Source: Microbacterium hydrocarbonoxydans
GTDB lineage: Bacteria; Actinomycetota; Actinomycetes; Actinomycetales; Microbacteriaceae
DNA: 64,000 bases
Direction of reading: 5' to 3'
NCBI RefSeq assembly: GCF_011752045.1
Contig: NZ_JAAKXW010000001.1
Location: 558,001 to 622,000 of the forward strand
Part shown: positions 46,361 to 54,200 of the stretch, piece after piece
How the letters are laid out: each line of letters opens with the position of its first letter
Numbering within the stretch: position 1 is the first letter of the stretch
The notes under the pieces: generated by a model
The model's database searches: none
Told to the model about the DNA's origin: nothing
Seen by the model: only the letters and a program-made list of their open reading frames with translations
Position numbers and translations under genes: made by a program

Positions 46361-46687
46361 TCACTCGCCGTCGAGGGAGAGCTCCTGCGGCAGCTCGAAC
46401 TCGCGACGCTGCAGCTCCTCCACGTTGACGTCCTTGAACGTCAGCACGCGCACGGCCTTGACGAAGCGGTCTGCGCGGTAGATGTCCCACACCCAGACGT
46501 CGCTCATCGAGATCTCGAAGTAGAAGTCGTGCTCGGTGTCGCGGCGGACCACGTTGACCTCATTGGCGAGGTAGAACCGGCGCTCCGTCTCGACGACGTA
46601 CTGGAACTGCGCCACGACATCCCGGTACTCCCGGAAAAGGGCCAGCTCGAGCTCGCGGTCGTAGTCGTCGAATGCTTCCTCATCCAT
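46361..46687 (-). CDS. DUF2469-family protein
   Basis: 108 residues, acidic, cytosolic. FDDYDRELELALFREYRDVV and SMSDVWVWDIYRADRFVKAVRVLTFKDVNVEEL are characteristic of the actinobacterial DUF2469 family, which sits between rnhB and yraN in most genomes. Function unknown. ATG 46687; a TAGGAT hexamer lies 9 bases upstream. Confidence 0.9.
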   Translation of the reverse strand: MDEEAFDDYDRELELALFREYRDVVAQFQYVVETERRFYLANEVNVVRRDTEHDFYFEISMSDVWVWDIYRADRFVKAVRVLTFKDVNVEELQRREFELPQELSLDGE

Positions 46688-46734
46688 GATTCATCCATCC
46701 TAGGGCGGCCGCGGGCCGCCGCCGCACCGCCGCC

Positions 46735-47397
46735 TCAGAACAGGGTCGGGGCCGCATCCGCGATGGCCCAGGATGCGCGATGGTACGGGGAGAGACCGAA
46801 CGCCCTGATCGCCTCCCGGTGCTCGGGGCTCGCGTACCCCTTGTTCCGGTCCCACTGGTAGCCGGGGTGGTCCGCGTGCAGCTCGGCCATGTGCGTGTCT
46901 CGCGCGACCTTGGCGATCACGGAGGCGGCCGAGACGGAGGCGCAGTCCCGATCGGCCTTCACCACCGAGCGCACCCGCAACGGCACCGGGTGCACCTTCG
47001 ATACGTAGTCGTGGTTGCCGTCGAGGAGGATCAGGGCGTCCTCGACCGATGCCCCCTGCTCGACGACGCTCTGCACGGCGCGGGATGCGGCGAGCCCGAG
47101 GGCCCGCATGATGCCGACCTCATCGATCTCTGCGGCGCTCGCCCAGCCCACGCCGGAGGCCTGCACCCAGGCGGCCGCCCGCGCGGCGACATCGGGACGA
47201 CGCTTCTCTGTGACGAGCTTCGAGTCCCTGAGCCCCTCCGGAACCCGTCTGCGGGCGCCCGCGGCATCCATCACGGCCGCGCCGACCGCCACCGGCCCTG
47301 CCAGCGCTCCCCTGCCCACCTCGTCGAGCGAGATGATCAGACCGCACTCCCCGAGGAGCCTGCGCTCCAGGGTCAGCTTCGGTGCGACGACGGTCAT
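46735..47397 (-). CDS. rnhB: Ribonuclease HII
   Basis: 220 residues. RNase HII removes RNA primers and misincorporated ribonucleotides. The catalytic residues are in LDEVGRGALAGPV (D-E-V-G-R) and VVKADRDCASVSAASVIAKV; YQWDRNKGYASPEHREAI follows. ATG 47397 overlaps the lepB stop (ATGA), so lepB-rnhB are coupled. Confidence 0.96.
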   Translation of the reverse strand: MTVVAPKLTLERRLLGECGLIISLDEVGRGALAGPVAVGAAVMDAAGARRRVPEGLRDSKLVTEKRRPDVAARAAAWVQASGVGWASAAEIDEVGIMRALGLAASRAVQSVVEQGASVEDALILLDGNHDYVSKVHPVPLRVRSVVKADRDCASVSAASVIAKVARDTHMAELHADHPGYQWDRNKGYASPEHREAIRAFGLSPYHRASWAIADAAPTLF

Positions 47398-48128
47398 TCC
47401 GGCTCCGGCACGCCGTTGAAGATGTCGTGGTGGCCGTCGATGGCGCCCATGCGGTCGAACGGCCAGGTCGTCAGGAACGCCTTGCCCACGACGTTGCCGA
47501 TCGGCACGAATCCGCCGCTCGGCAGATCCTGGTGCGCGCGGGAGTCGCGCGAACGGTCGCGGTTGTCGCCGAGCAGCCACAGCGAGTTCTCCGGGACGAC
47601 GACGTCGAACGGCTCATTGGAGGCCGCGGTGTCCCCCTCCGGGAGGTTCAGGTACGACATCTCGTCGATCGGCGCGTCGTTGATGGTGATCTGCCCGAGA
47701 GCGTTGCAGCACACGACGTGATCCCCGGGGAGACCGATGACCCGCTTGACGAGATGATCCTGCGAGTCGGAAGCCGAGATGCCGACGAGGTTGAGCACCC
47801 AGTCCACGGCCTGGACCAGCGGAGGTGCCGCCGGGGACTGCAACTGGCCGTCGAGCCAGCCGCCCGGGTCCTTGAAGACGACCACGTCTCCACGCTCGTA
47901 AGCGGTCCAGCGCGGCGTCAGCTCGTCGACGAGGATGCGGTCGTTGATGAGGAGCGTGCGCTCCATGGAAGCCGAGGGGATGTAGAACGACCGCACGACG
48001 AACGTCTTCACCACGAAGGAGACCAGAGCCGCGATGATGACGATGATGAGCACGTCCCGCAGGAAGACGAGCAGGCCCCGCCGCCGTCTGGCCGCGCGTC
48101 GGGAGGTGGGCGCGGGGTGAGTCGTCAT
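47394..48128 (-). CDS. lepB: Signal peptidase I
   Basis: 244-residue membrane protease that cleaves Sec and Tat signal peptides. Basic N-terminus ([10 protein letters not shown]), one transmembrane helix (about 22-42), catalytic S54 in SASMERTLL and K128 in KRVIGLPGD, and box E region LWLLGDNRDRSRDSR. ATG 48128 has GAAGGAAGC upstream; a further eight in-frame codons upstream were dismissed. Confidence 0.95.
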   Translation of the reverse strand: MTTHPAPTSRRAARRRRGLLVFLRDVLIIVIIAALVSFVVKTFVVRSFYIPSASMERTLLINDRILVDELTPRWTAYERGDVVVFKDPGGWLDGQLQSPAAPPLVQAVDWVLNLVGISASDSQDHLVKRVIGLPGDHVVCCNALGQITINDAPIDEMSYLNLPEGDTAASNEPFDVVVPENSLWLLGDNRDRSRDSRAHQDLPSGGFVPIGNVVGKAFLTTWPFDRMGAIDGHHDIFNGVPEPE

Positions 48129-48196
48129 CAAGCTTCCTTCGCAGTCTCGCACCGCTCTGAGACGGCACTACCTAGGTTCGCACACCGCGGGGAGAA

Positions 48197-48233
48197 CACA
48201 GCACCCCGGAACATCGTGTCCCGGGGTGCTGTG
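48197..48233 (-). terminator. Terminator after rplS
   Basis: Perfect 13-bp stem (48197-48209 with 48221-48233), 11-base loop; on the minus strand it is followed by TTCTCC. It separates rplS from lepB. Confidence 0.8.
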
Positions 48234-48246
48234 GAGAATCTGCGCG

Positions 48247-48597
48247 TCAGTGGTTGTCGCGCTTCTCCTTGATCTTCGCCTTCTTGCCACGGAGCTGGCG
48301 GAGGTAGTAGAGCTTCGCGCGACGCACGTCACCGCGGGTGACGACCTCGATGTGGTCGATCACCGGCGAGTGCACCGGGAAGGTGCGCTCGACGCCCACC
48401 TGGAAGCTGATCTTGCGGACCGTGAAGGTCTCACGCACGCCGTCGCCCGAGCGGCCGATGACGACGCCCTTGAAGACCTGGATACGGGAGCGGTTGCCCT
48501 CGGTGATGTTCACGTGCACGTTGACCGTGTCACCGGGGTTGAAGACAGGGATGTCCGAACGGAGCGAAGCCGCGTCGACGGCGTCGAGGATCTGCAT
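48247..48597 (-). CDS. rplS: 50S ribosomal protein L19
   Basis: 116 residues at the 30S-50S interface. [57 protein letters not shown] and the basic end are typical. ATG 48597 with GAGAGAGACGATC upstream. Leader of about 125 bases. Confidence 0.97.
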   Translation of the reverse strand: MQILDAVDAASLRSDIPVFNPGDTVNVHVNITEGNRSRIQVFKGVVIGRSGDGVRETFTVRKISFQVGVERTFPVHSPVIDHIEVVTRGDVRRAKLYYLRQLRGKKAKIKEKRDNH

Positions 48598-48728
48598 GAT
48601 CGTCTCTCTCTGCACTCGCCTCAGGTCGGATGCATGATGCTGGAAGGAATAAGAACGGGTGTGCACCGTACGGCGCCGAAGCGTCCGCGGGCTCCCCTGA
48701 GGCAGAGCCGGTCACGGCACAAGGAACC

Positions 48729-48757
48729 ATTCTGCCACGGATGCGGCGCCCGGCCAA
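48729..48757 (-). promoter_or_regulatory. Candidate rplS promoter
   Basis: -35 TTGGCC (48752-48757), 17-base spacer, -10 CAGAAT (48729-48734). The 9-base stretch TGGCAGAAT also occurs before rpsP. Confidence 0.55.
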
Positions 48758-48776
48758 AACGCCGCGCGCCCGGCGC

Positions 48777-49265
48777 TCAGTCCTTCGGCCGGCCTTCTCG
48801 CACGACGATCACGTCATGGGCCCTGGTGGGTGCTGCGGGCCCGTCCGTCGCGGGGATCGTCGACCAGGAGATCGTCTCGCGGATCCGCGCGCCCGACCCC
48901 TTCGCCTCGTTCCACAGCTGCCACAGCTGCAGCCAGATGAGCGCGATGCCGACCACGATCGCCCCGGTCAGGAGCCACCCGAAGGCACCGTCGACGAAGA
49001 AGCCGACTGCGACCGTCAGGCCGTGCCACAGCGTGAACCCGGAGACGTCCCACCAGGACACCGCGCGCTCGACGCGCACCGAGGGGCGCGACCGCGTGAG
49101 CAGCGTGAGCAGCAGCTGTCCGGCGAAGACCGACGGAACCGCGATGAACAGCACCCAGAGGATCGCCCAGCCGCCCTGGAACACGCCCCAGCCGACCAGC
49201 AGCCAGAGCGGCAGCACGAAGGCCGCCGGGATCAGCCAGCGGAAGAACGCCTGACGCAACCACAT
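48777..49265 (-). CDS. Membrane protein of unknown function
   Basis: 162 residues with about four transmembrane helices (7-28, 32-55, 78-95, 100-120) and a polar C-terminal tail. Rich in Trp. No family recognised. ATG 49265 is preceded by TACGAT at 49272-49277, 6 bases upstream. Divergent from map. Confidence 0.75.
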   Translation of the reverse strand: MWLRQAFFRWLIPAAFVLPLWLLVGWGVFQGGWAILWVLFIAVPSVFAGQLLLTLLTRSRPSVRVERAVSWWDVSGFTLWHGLTVAVGFFVDGAFGWLLTGAIVVGIALIWLQLWQLWNEAKGSGARIRETISWSTIPATDGPAAPTRAHDVIVVREGRPKD

Positions 49266-49271
49266 GCTGCG

Positions 49272-49277
49272 ATCGTA
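49272..49277 (-). promoter_or_regulatory. Candidate -10 hexamer (TACGAT) of the membrane-protein gene
   Basis: TACGAT, 6 bases, ATG 49265. Confidence 0.5.
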
Positions 49278-49375
49278 CGACGGCCGGCCGTCGCCGATCC
49301 CGGTGTTCGCTGAGAGCGCGCGGACGCAGGCCCCTCCGGCATCGGGGAGAATGGATGCCGACGAGAGGACACCCG

Positions 49376-50158
49376 ATGATCGAACTGCGCACCCCTGCCG
49401 AGATCGACGAGATGCGCGCCGCCGGCCGTTTCGTGGCCGAGACCCTGGCGACCCTCCGGGAGGAGACCAAGGTCGGGACCAACCTCCTCGCCATCGACCG
49501 CCGTGCGCACGACCTGATCCGCAGGGCCGGTGCCGAGTCCTGCTACATCGACTACCACCCCTCGTTCGGCGCGAGCCCCTTCGGCAAGGTCATCTGCACC
49601 TCCGTCAACGACGCCGTGCTGCACGGCCTCCCCTTCGACTACGCGCTGCGCGACGGCGACCTGGTCTCCCTCGACTTCGCCGTCTCCGTCGACGGATGGG
49701 TGGCGGACTCCGCCGTCTCCTTCGTCGTCGGCACTCCTCGCGACGAGGACCTCCGCCTGATCGACACGACGGAGCGCGCACTGGACGCCGCCATCGCCGC
49801 GGCCGTCGTCGGCAACCGGATCGGCGACATCTCCGCCGCCATCGCGGAGGTCTCCCACGGCGAGGGGTATTCCATCAACACCGACTTCGGCGGACACGGC
49901 GTCGGGCGCATCATGCACGGCGATCCGCACGTGCCGAACGACGGCCGAGCCGGACGCGGTTTCCCCCTGCGCGCGGGCCTCGTCTTCGCACTGGAGCCGT
50001 GGCTGCTCGCCACCACCGATGAGCTCGTCACGGACCCGGACGGCTGGACTCTGCGCAGCGCCGACGGCTCCCGCGGGGCGCACTCCGAGCACACGGTCGC
50101 CGTCACGGCGGACGGCCCGATCATCCTCACCGACCGCTCGTTCCTCGGCGTCGACTGA
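49376..50158 (+). CDS. map: Type I methionine aminopeptidase
   Basis: 260 residues, pita-bread fold, removing N-terminal Met. Metal-binding residues are in SLDFAVSVDGWVADSAVSFV (two Asp), GGHGVGRIMH (His), ALEPWL (Glu) and SEHTVAV (Glu). FGKVICTSVNDAVLHGLP is the conserved substrate-side region. ATG 49376 with GAGAGGAC upstream. Actinobacteria often have two map genes, so this may be one of two. Confidence 0.95.
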   Translation: MIELRTPAEIDEMRAAGRFVAETLATLREETKVGTNLLAIDRRAHDLIRRAGAESCYIDYHPSFGASPFGKVICTSVNDAVLHGLPFDYALRDGDLVSLDFAVSVDGWVADSAVSFVVGTPRDEDLRLIDTTERALDAAIAAAVVGNRIGDISAAIAEVSHGEGYSINTDFGGHGVGRIMHGDPHVPNDGRAGRGFPLRAGLVFALEPWLLATTDELVTDPDGWTLRSADGSRGAHSEHTVAVTADGPIILTDRSFLGVD

Positions 50159-50179
50159 GCGCACGGCTGCGGCGAGAGC

Positions 50180-50578
50180 TCAGCGGAGTTCCTCGAAGAC
50201 CGTGATCTGCAGGTCCGCGGGCGCTTCGAGCCTGGCGTTGAGCGACTCCCACGGGGTGCGAGTCGGTGGCGCCACCACCTCCGCTCCTGCCGCCGCCATC
50301 TCCGCGGTCGTCGCGGCCGCGTCCGCGACCTCGAACGCCACCCGGAGGCGCGGGCTCACTCGGCGCCCGACCTCCACCTCATCGATCAGCTCGACCTGTT
50401 CCGGCGTGCTCAGCTCGAGTGTCGCGCGTCCGACGTCCAGGATCGTCACCCGTGCTCCGTCTCCGCTGTCGACGAACAGCTCTTCGGGAGCGCCGAGCAC
50501 GTCACGATAGAAGGCCACCGCCTCCTCGTAGTCCGCCGCTTCGACCACGAGCCGCATCTGCAGCACACGTCTTTCCAT
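50180..50578 (-). CDS. VOC-superfamily (glyoxalase/bleomycin-resistance fold) protein
   Basis: 132 residues, two beta-alpha-beta-beta-beta modules. LVVEAADYEEAVAFYRDVLGAP is the classical first strand and helix; LRVAFEVADAAATTAEMAAAGAEVV the second. Metal ligand positions are not clear and the substrate unknown. ATG 50578 with GAGGACTCCC upstream. Confidence 0.85.
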   Translation of the reverse strand: MERRVLQMRLVVEAADYEEAVAFYRDVLGAPEELFVDSGDGARVTILDVGRATLELSTPEQVELIDEVEVGRRVSPRLRVAFEVADAAATTAEMAAAGAEVVAPPTRTPWESLNARLEAPADLQITVFEELR

Positions 50579-50773
50579 GGGAGTCCTCCTCGGTCCGTCC
50601 GGTGATGACCGGGAAGATCGTCAGCTGGACGCGGTCGACTGGCGTAGATGTCGAACGTGCGGCTGACGGTCATGATGCTCCCTGCGAAGGGACGGATGCG
50701 CTCCGATCGTAGGGCGCCGGCGCTCCGCTGTCGACGTCTGCCGCCGCGCCCTCGGCGCCGAGCTCGTGACGTG

Positions 50774-51217
50774 TCAGCCGAGCGGGCGCGCCCGCTCCCA
50801 GCCCGCGACGGGGCCGTCCACGATCCGGAAGAGCGGATGCGCCTCCGGCGCGGTCAGCTCGCCCCAGCGGCTCAGACGCCCGGGGTCCCGCACGGCGAGC
50901 TTGCCCGACAGGTGCGCCCACTCCAGCGCCAACTGGCCGGTCGTCACATCGATCGCGTCGGCACCCGCGCCGGAAAGGTCGACGCGAGTGCGATCGAAGC
51001 GGTACCCCCTGGCATCCGCCTCGTCCGCGACCGCGTGCAGGTACGACGCGACCGCGGCGAGCGGGTCAGCGGATGCTCGGAACCGCTCCAGCTGCGGATG
51101 CCTGTCGTACCCCCGTGTGCGACCTGCCAGCACTGCCTGGGCCAGCAGCGTCTCCCGCCAGCAGGCGAGCAGGCCCTGACGGTCGAGGTACTGCGGATGG
51201 AGCGACCAGATCCTCAT
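50774..51217 (-). CDS. Pyrimidine-dimer DNA glycosylase-like protein (T4 endonuclease V family)
   Basis: 147 residues. RIWSLHPQYLDRQGLLACWR and GYDRHPQLERFRASADP match the PF03013 family, to which phage T4 DenV belongs and which removes UV dimers by an N-terminal amine. Here the mature N-terminus would be Met-Arg, and T4 endonuclease V uses a Thr2 amine, so the chemistry is uncertain. ATG 51217 overlaps the methyltransferase stop (ATGA). Confidence 0.7.
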   Translation of the reverse strand: MRIWSLHPQYLDRQGLLACWRETLLAQAVLAGRTRGYDRHPQLERFRASADPLAAVASYLHAVADEADARGYRFDRTRVDLSGAGADAIDVTTGQLALEWAHLSGKLAVRDPGRLSRWGELTAPEAHPLFRIVDGPVAGWERARPLG

Positions 51218-51951
51218 GCGCGGCGGTAGAGGTACACGTCGGTGACGAGCGGCAGCTCGAACTCGGCACGGCCGGCGGTCTCGGGGTCCCCGTCGAGGAT
51301 GCGCTCGATCTCCGCGGTCAGCGCGGCCCTGGTCTCGTCGTCTGCGACGAGGAAGGTGCTCACCGTCCCCCAGCGCGCCAGATAGTCCGCGCGGGAGATC
51401 CGCTCGCTCCAGCCGAACTCCTCCCTGGCCTCGAACTCGAATCCGGGCAGCTCGTCCGCGGCGCTGTCCGTCGTCCCGTCGGATTCGCCGAAGGCGGGGT
51501 GTGCGATACGGTGAGCGGCGCGGTCCCAGGCGCATGCGGCATCCGAGTGGTTCCAGAGAAGCGCGAGCGTCCCTCCGGGCGCGAGCACGCGTGCGATCTC
51601 GGCGCAGGCGGGTTCGCGATCGAACCAGTGGAACGCCTGAGCGACTGCGACCGCGTCCACCGCCCCATCCGGCAGCGGGATCGTCTCGGCGCTTCCCTCG
51701 AGCGCCTCGACCTCCGGAAGCTTCGCGCGCAGGACGTCGAGCATGGCGGCCGACGGCTCGACGGCGATGACCCGATCGGCGCGGCCGACGAGCTGCTCGG
51801 TGAACTTGCCTGTACCGGCGCCGAGATCGAGCACGGTCGCGATACGCGTCGGGATCACGTGCTCAGCGACCGCCGGCGGGAACCCGGGACGGAAGCGATC
51901 GTAGTCCGCTCCGGTCTTCTCGAATGACTTCGCCAGCACCTCATCGACCAT
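51214..51951 (-). CDS. Class I SAM-dependent methyltransferase
   Basis: 245 residues. Motif I VLDLGAGTGKFTEQL, then RVIAVEPSAAMLDVL (SAM ribose-binding acid) and AVAQAFHWFDREPA (motif IV-like) mark the Rossmann SAM-binding domain. Substrate unknown; methyltransferase-11 or UbiE-like subgroup by appearance. Forms an operon with the pyrimidine-dimer glycosylase gene. ATG 51951. Confidence 0.85.
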   Translation of the reverse strand: MVDEVLAKSFEKTGADYDRFRPGFPPAVAEHVIPTRIATVLDLGAGTGKFTEQLVGRADRVIAVEPSAAMLDVLRAKLPEVEALEGSAETIPLPDGAVDAVAVAQAFHWFDREPACAEIARVLAPGGTLALLWNHSDAACAWDRAAHRIAHPAFGESDGTTDSAADELPGFEFEAREEFGWSERISRADYLARWGTVSTFLVADDETRAALTAEIERILDGDPETAGRAEFELPLVTDVYLYRRA

Positions 51952-51957
51952 GTCTCG

Positions 51958-51963
51958 ACGCTA
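51958..51963 (-). promoter_or_regulatory. Candidate -10 hexamer (TAGCGT) of the methyltransferase-glycosylase operon
   Basis: TAGCGT, 6 bases, ATG 51951. Confidence 0.5.
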
Positions 51964-51986
51964 CCAGCGCGCCGGGGGCCCGAGTC

Positions 51987-52688
51987 TCAGGCGTCGGCGT
52001 CGGCCGCGCGGAGGAGATCCGGTCGACGCCGGCGGGTGCGCTCGAGCTGCTGCTCCCGACGCCAGGCCGCGATCGCACCGTGGTTTCCGCTGAGCAGGAC
52101 GTCGGGAACGGCGCGCTCACGCCACACGGAGGGTTTCGTGTAGGACGGGTACTCGAGCAGGCCGTCCTCGTGCGATTCCTCCACGAGACTGTCAGGGTTG
52201 CCGACCACGCCGGGGATGAGCCGGCCGATCGCCTCGACCATCGCCATCGTGGCGACCTCTCCCCCGTTCAGCACATAGTCGCCGAGACTGATGAGGCGCA
52301 CCTCGCCGAGCGACGCCGCGTATTCGAAGACGCGCTCGTCGATGCCCTCGTAGCGACCGCAGCCGAACACGAGATGATCCCGCACGGAGAGCTCCCTGGC
52401 GGTCTTCTGCGTGAAGACCTCCCCCGCAGGGGAGGGGAAGATGATCGTCGGGTGCTCGGAACCGGCGGTCACCTCGTCGAGGGCGAGTCCCCACGGCTCC
52501 GGCTTCATCACCATCCCGGCGCCGCCGCCGTACGGTGTGTCGTCGACGGTGCGATGGCGGTCATGGGTCCAGTCGCGCAGGTCTCGCACCGAGAGGTCGA
52601 GGATGCCGGCATCCTGTGCCTTCCCCAGCAGGGACAGCGTCAGGCCGTCGAAGTACGAAGGGAAGATGGAGAGGACGTCGATGCGCAC
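51987..52688 (-). CDS. trmD: tRNA (guanine-37-N1)-methyltransferase
   Basis: 233 residues, SPOUT fold with trefoil knot. [14 protein letters not shown] and [13 protein letters not shown] form the knot SAM site. It methylates G37 of tRNAs reading CNN codons and prevents frameshifting. GTG 52688 ([10 protein letters not shown]) with TACGGT 6 bases upstream, so it may be transcribed independently of rimM. Confidence 0.97.
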   Translation of the reverse strand: MRIDVLSIFPSYFDGLTLSLLGKAQDAGILDLSVRDLRDWTHDRHRTVDDTPYGGGAGMVMKPEPWGLALDEVTAGSEHPTIIFPSPAGEVFTQKTARELSVRDHLVFGCGRYEGIDERVFEYAASLGEVRLISLGDYVLNGGEVATMAMVEAIGRLIPGVVGNPDSLVEESHEDGLLEYPSYTKPSVWRERAVPDVLLSGNHGAIAAWRREQQLERTRRRRPDLLRAADADA

Positions 52689-52694
52689 GGGGGA

Positions 52695-52700
52695 ACCGTA
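52695..52700 (-). promoter_or_regulatory. Candidate -10 hexamer (TACGGT) of trmD
   Basis: TACGGT, 6 bases, GTG 52688; internal start within the rpsP-trmD cluster. Confidence 0.45.
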
Positions 52701-52707
52701 TCAGCGG

Positions 52708-53313
52708 TCACTCGGCCGCGTCGGCGCTCGGAGCCTCTTCGGCCGACACGGCGTCGTCCTCTGCATCCGGGAGCTCCTCGAAGAGCCCGGGCGGAGGAGT
52801 CACGATGACCCGGCCGGCGGCGACGTCGACGGTCGGCACGATCGCCTGCACGAACGGGACCATGACCTCCTGGTCTCCCGACTTGACGATCAGCAGATCC
52901 TGCGCCGGGAAGTGGTCGACCCGGACCACCCGGCCGACGACGGTGTCGTCGCGCACGACGTCGAGCCCGACGAGCTGGTGGTCGAACCACGCGTCGTCCT
53001 CGACCTCGTCGACGTCCTGGTCGATCCAGAGGATCGCGCGCACCAGGCTCTCGGCGGCGGTGCGGTCGTCGACGTCCTTGAGGAACACCACGGGGTTGCC
53101 GTTCATGACCCGGTACTCACGCACCGTCACGGTCTTGCCGTGCCACGGAGATGCCTCGGGCACCTGCAGCGTGAACTCGGCCCCGGGGACGAACCGTCGC
53201 TCCGGGTTGTCGGTGTACAGCTCCAGCTTCAGCGCGCCCTTCAGGCCGTGCGCCTTGACGAGGCGCCCCACGCGCAGCTGGTTCTTGCCCTGGTTGCGGT
53301 CTTTCGCGACCAC
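52708..53313 (-). CDS. rimM: 16S rRNA processing protein RimM
   Basis: 201 residues. N-terminal RimM beta barrel (RVGRLVKAHGLKGALKLELYTD) and PRC barrel domain (DVVRDDTVVGRVVRVDHFPAQDLLIVK) act in maturation of the 30S head with S19. The end is an acidic tail (EELPDAEDDAVSAEEAPSAD). GTG 53313 is one base after the KH-protein stop. Confidence 0.95.
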   Translation of the reverse strand: MVAKDRNQGKNQLRVGRLVKAHGLKGALKLELYTDNPERRFVPGAEFTLQVPEASPWHGKTVTVREYRVMNGNPVVFLKDVDDRTAAESLVRAILWIDQDVDEVEDDAWFDHQLVGLDVVRDDTVVGRVVRVDHFPAQDLLIVKSGDQEVMVPFVQAIVPTVDVAAGRVIVTPPPGLFEELPDAEDDAVSAEEAPSADAAE

Positions 53314-53314
53314 G

Positions 53315-53545
53315 TCAGTCGTCCGCGACGTCGACGCGGACGCGACGCCCATCCGCCAGGGCGGAGATGAGCGTGCGCAGTGCCTTCGCGGTGCGGCCGC
53401 CGCGCCCGATCACGCGTCCACGGTCGTCGGGGTGCACGCGCACCTCGAGGAGATCGCCTCGCGGCGAGGTGGAGGCGTTGATGCGCACATCCTCGGGGTG
53501 ATCGACGATCCCCTTGACGATGTGTTCGAGCGCGGCGGCGAGCAC
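53315..53545 (-). CDS. khpA: KH-domain RNA-binding protein
   Basis: 76 residues, a single KH domain with the GxxG-type loop as IGRGGRTAKALRTLI. It binds RNA and, in other bacteria, works with KhpB in cell-envelope and division control. Between rpsP and rimM in the standard order. GTG 53545 is 6 bases after the rpsP stop. Confidence 0.95.
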   Translation of the reverse strand: MLAAALEHIVKGIVDHPEDVRINASTSPRGDLLEVRVHPDDRGRVIGRGGRTAKALRTLISALADGRRVRVDVADD

Positions 53546-53551
53546 GACGGA

Positions 53552-53992
53552 TTACTCGGCGTCGGCGGCGGGAGCCTCAGCGGCCTCCGCGTCGGCCTCG
53601 ACGGCGGCGGGAGCCTCCTCAGCGGGAGCCTCCTCCTTCTTCTCCGCCTTGGGCTTGATGACCGACTTCTTGGCAGCGTCGATCTCGAAGACGGCCTTCT
53701 CGCCGGCGACCTTGAGGGTGGACTTCGCGTCCTTGTCGCCCTTGAACTTGCCCCAGTCACCCGTGATCTTGAGGATGGCGGTGACCTGCTCGGTCGGCTG
53801 CGCGCCGACGGACAGCCAGTACTGCGCCCGCTCGGAGTCGACCTCGATGAACGAGGGCTCCTCGGTGGGGTGGTACTTGCCGATCTCCTCGATCACGCGA
53901 CCGTCGCGCTTGGTGCGCGAGTCGGCGACGACGATGCGGTAGTAAGGCGCGCGGATCTTGCCCATGCGCTTGAGACGAATCTTGACAGCCAC
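53552..53992 (-). CDS. rpsP: 30S ribosomal protein S16
   Basis: 146 residues, longer than the ~85 of E. coli because of an Ala/Glu/Lys-rich C-terminal extension. [20 protein letters not shown] and [18 protein letters not shown] are the family core. GTG 53992 follows GGAGAATC. First gene of rpsP-khpA-rimM(-trmD). A 27-base part of the tail is identical to rpsB. Confidence 0.96.
   Translation of the reverse strand: MAVKIRLKRMGKIRAPYYRIVVADSRTKRDGRVIEEIGKYHPTEEPSFIEVDSERAQYWLSVGAQPTEQVTAILKITGDWGKFKGDKDAKSTLKVAGEKAVFEIDAAKKSVIKPKAEKKEEAPAEEAPAAVEADAEAAEAPAADAE
53562..53588 (-). repeat. 27-base exact repeat shared with rpsB (copy 2, in the rpsP tail)
   Basis: Same 27 bases, strand and frame as 40555-40581, encoding the end of the Ala/Glu-rich S16 tail. 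Confidence 0.8.
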
Positions 53993-54085
53993 GATTCTCC
54001 TGAATGGTGTGGAAGGAAGTGAACCGGTCGCCTGGAGAGTGGGGTGCACACCCGGCGGAAGCTCTGAAAGGAGGATGAGTGCTGG

Positions 54086-54118
54086 ATAGAGGGTCGAGCA
54101 CGTCGTCCGACCCTCTAT
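54086..54118. other. Hairpin in the rpsP/GCS2 divergent gap
   Basis: 11-bp perfect stem (54086-54096 with 54108-54118) and 11-base loop. It overlaps the candidate rpsP -10 and is preceded on the plus strand by AAAGGAGG at 54067-54074. Either a terminator relic or a leader structure. Confidence 0.45.
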
Positions 54119-54122
54119 TCTG
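54117..54122 (-). promoter_or_regulatory. Candidate -10 hexamer (CAGAAT) of rpsP
   Basis: CAGAAT within TGGCAGAAT, as before rplS. No clear -35. Leader about 118 bases. Confidence 0.4.
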
Positions 54123-54163
54123 CCAGATGCCCGCGCCAGGAGCGAAACGCGGCGACACGGTGC

Positions 54164-54194
54164 TTGCCGTGTCGCGGATGCTGCGTGCCAGACT
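54164..54194 (+). promoter_or_regulatory. Candidate promoter of the GCS2-type ligase gene
   Basis: -35-like TTGCCG (54164-54169), 19-base spacer, CAGACT (54189-54194), then 6 bases to GTG 54201. Confidence 0.35.
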
Positions 54195-54200
54195 GTGCAC

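Noticed and set aside
54195..54200. GTG 54195 as start of the GCS2-type ligase
   Set aside because: GTG 54201 has the 6-base spacing to the CAGACT hexamer; the two extra residues add no similarity. The choice is not firm.
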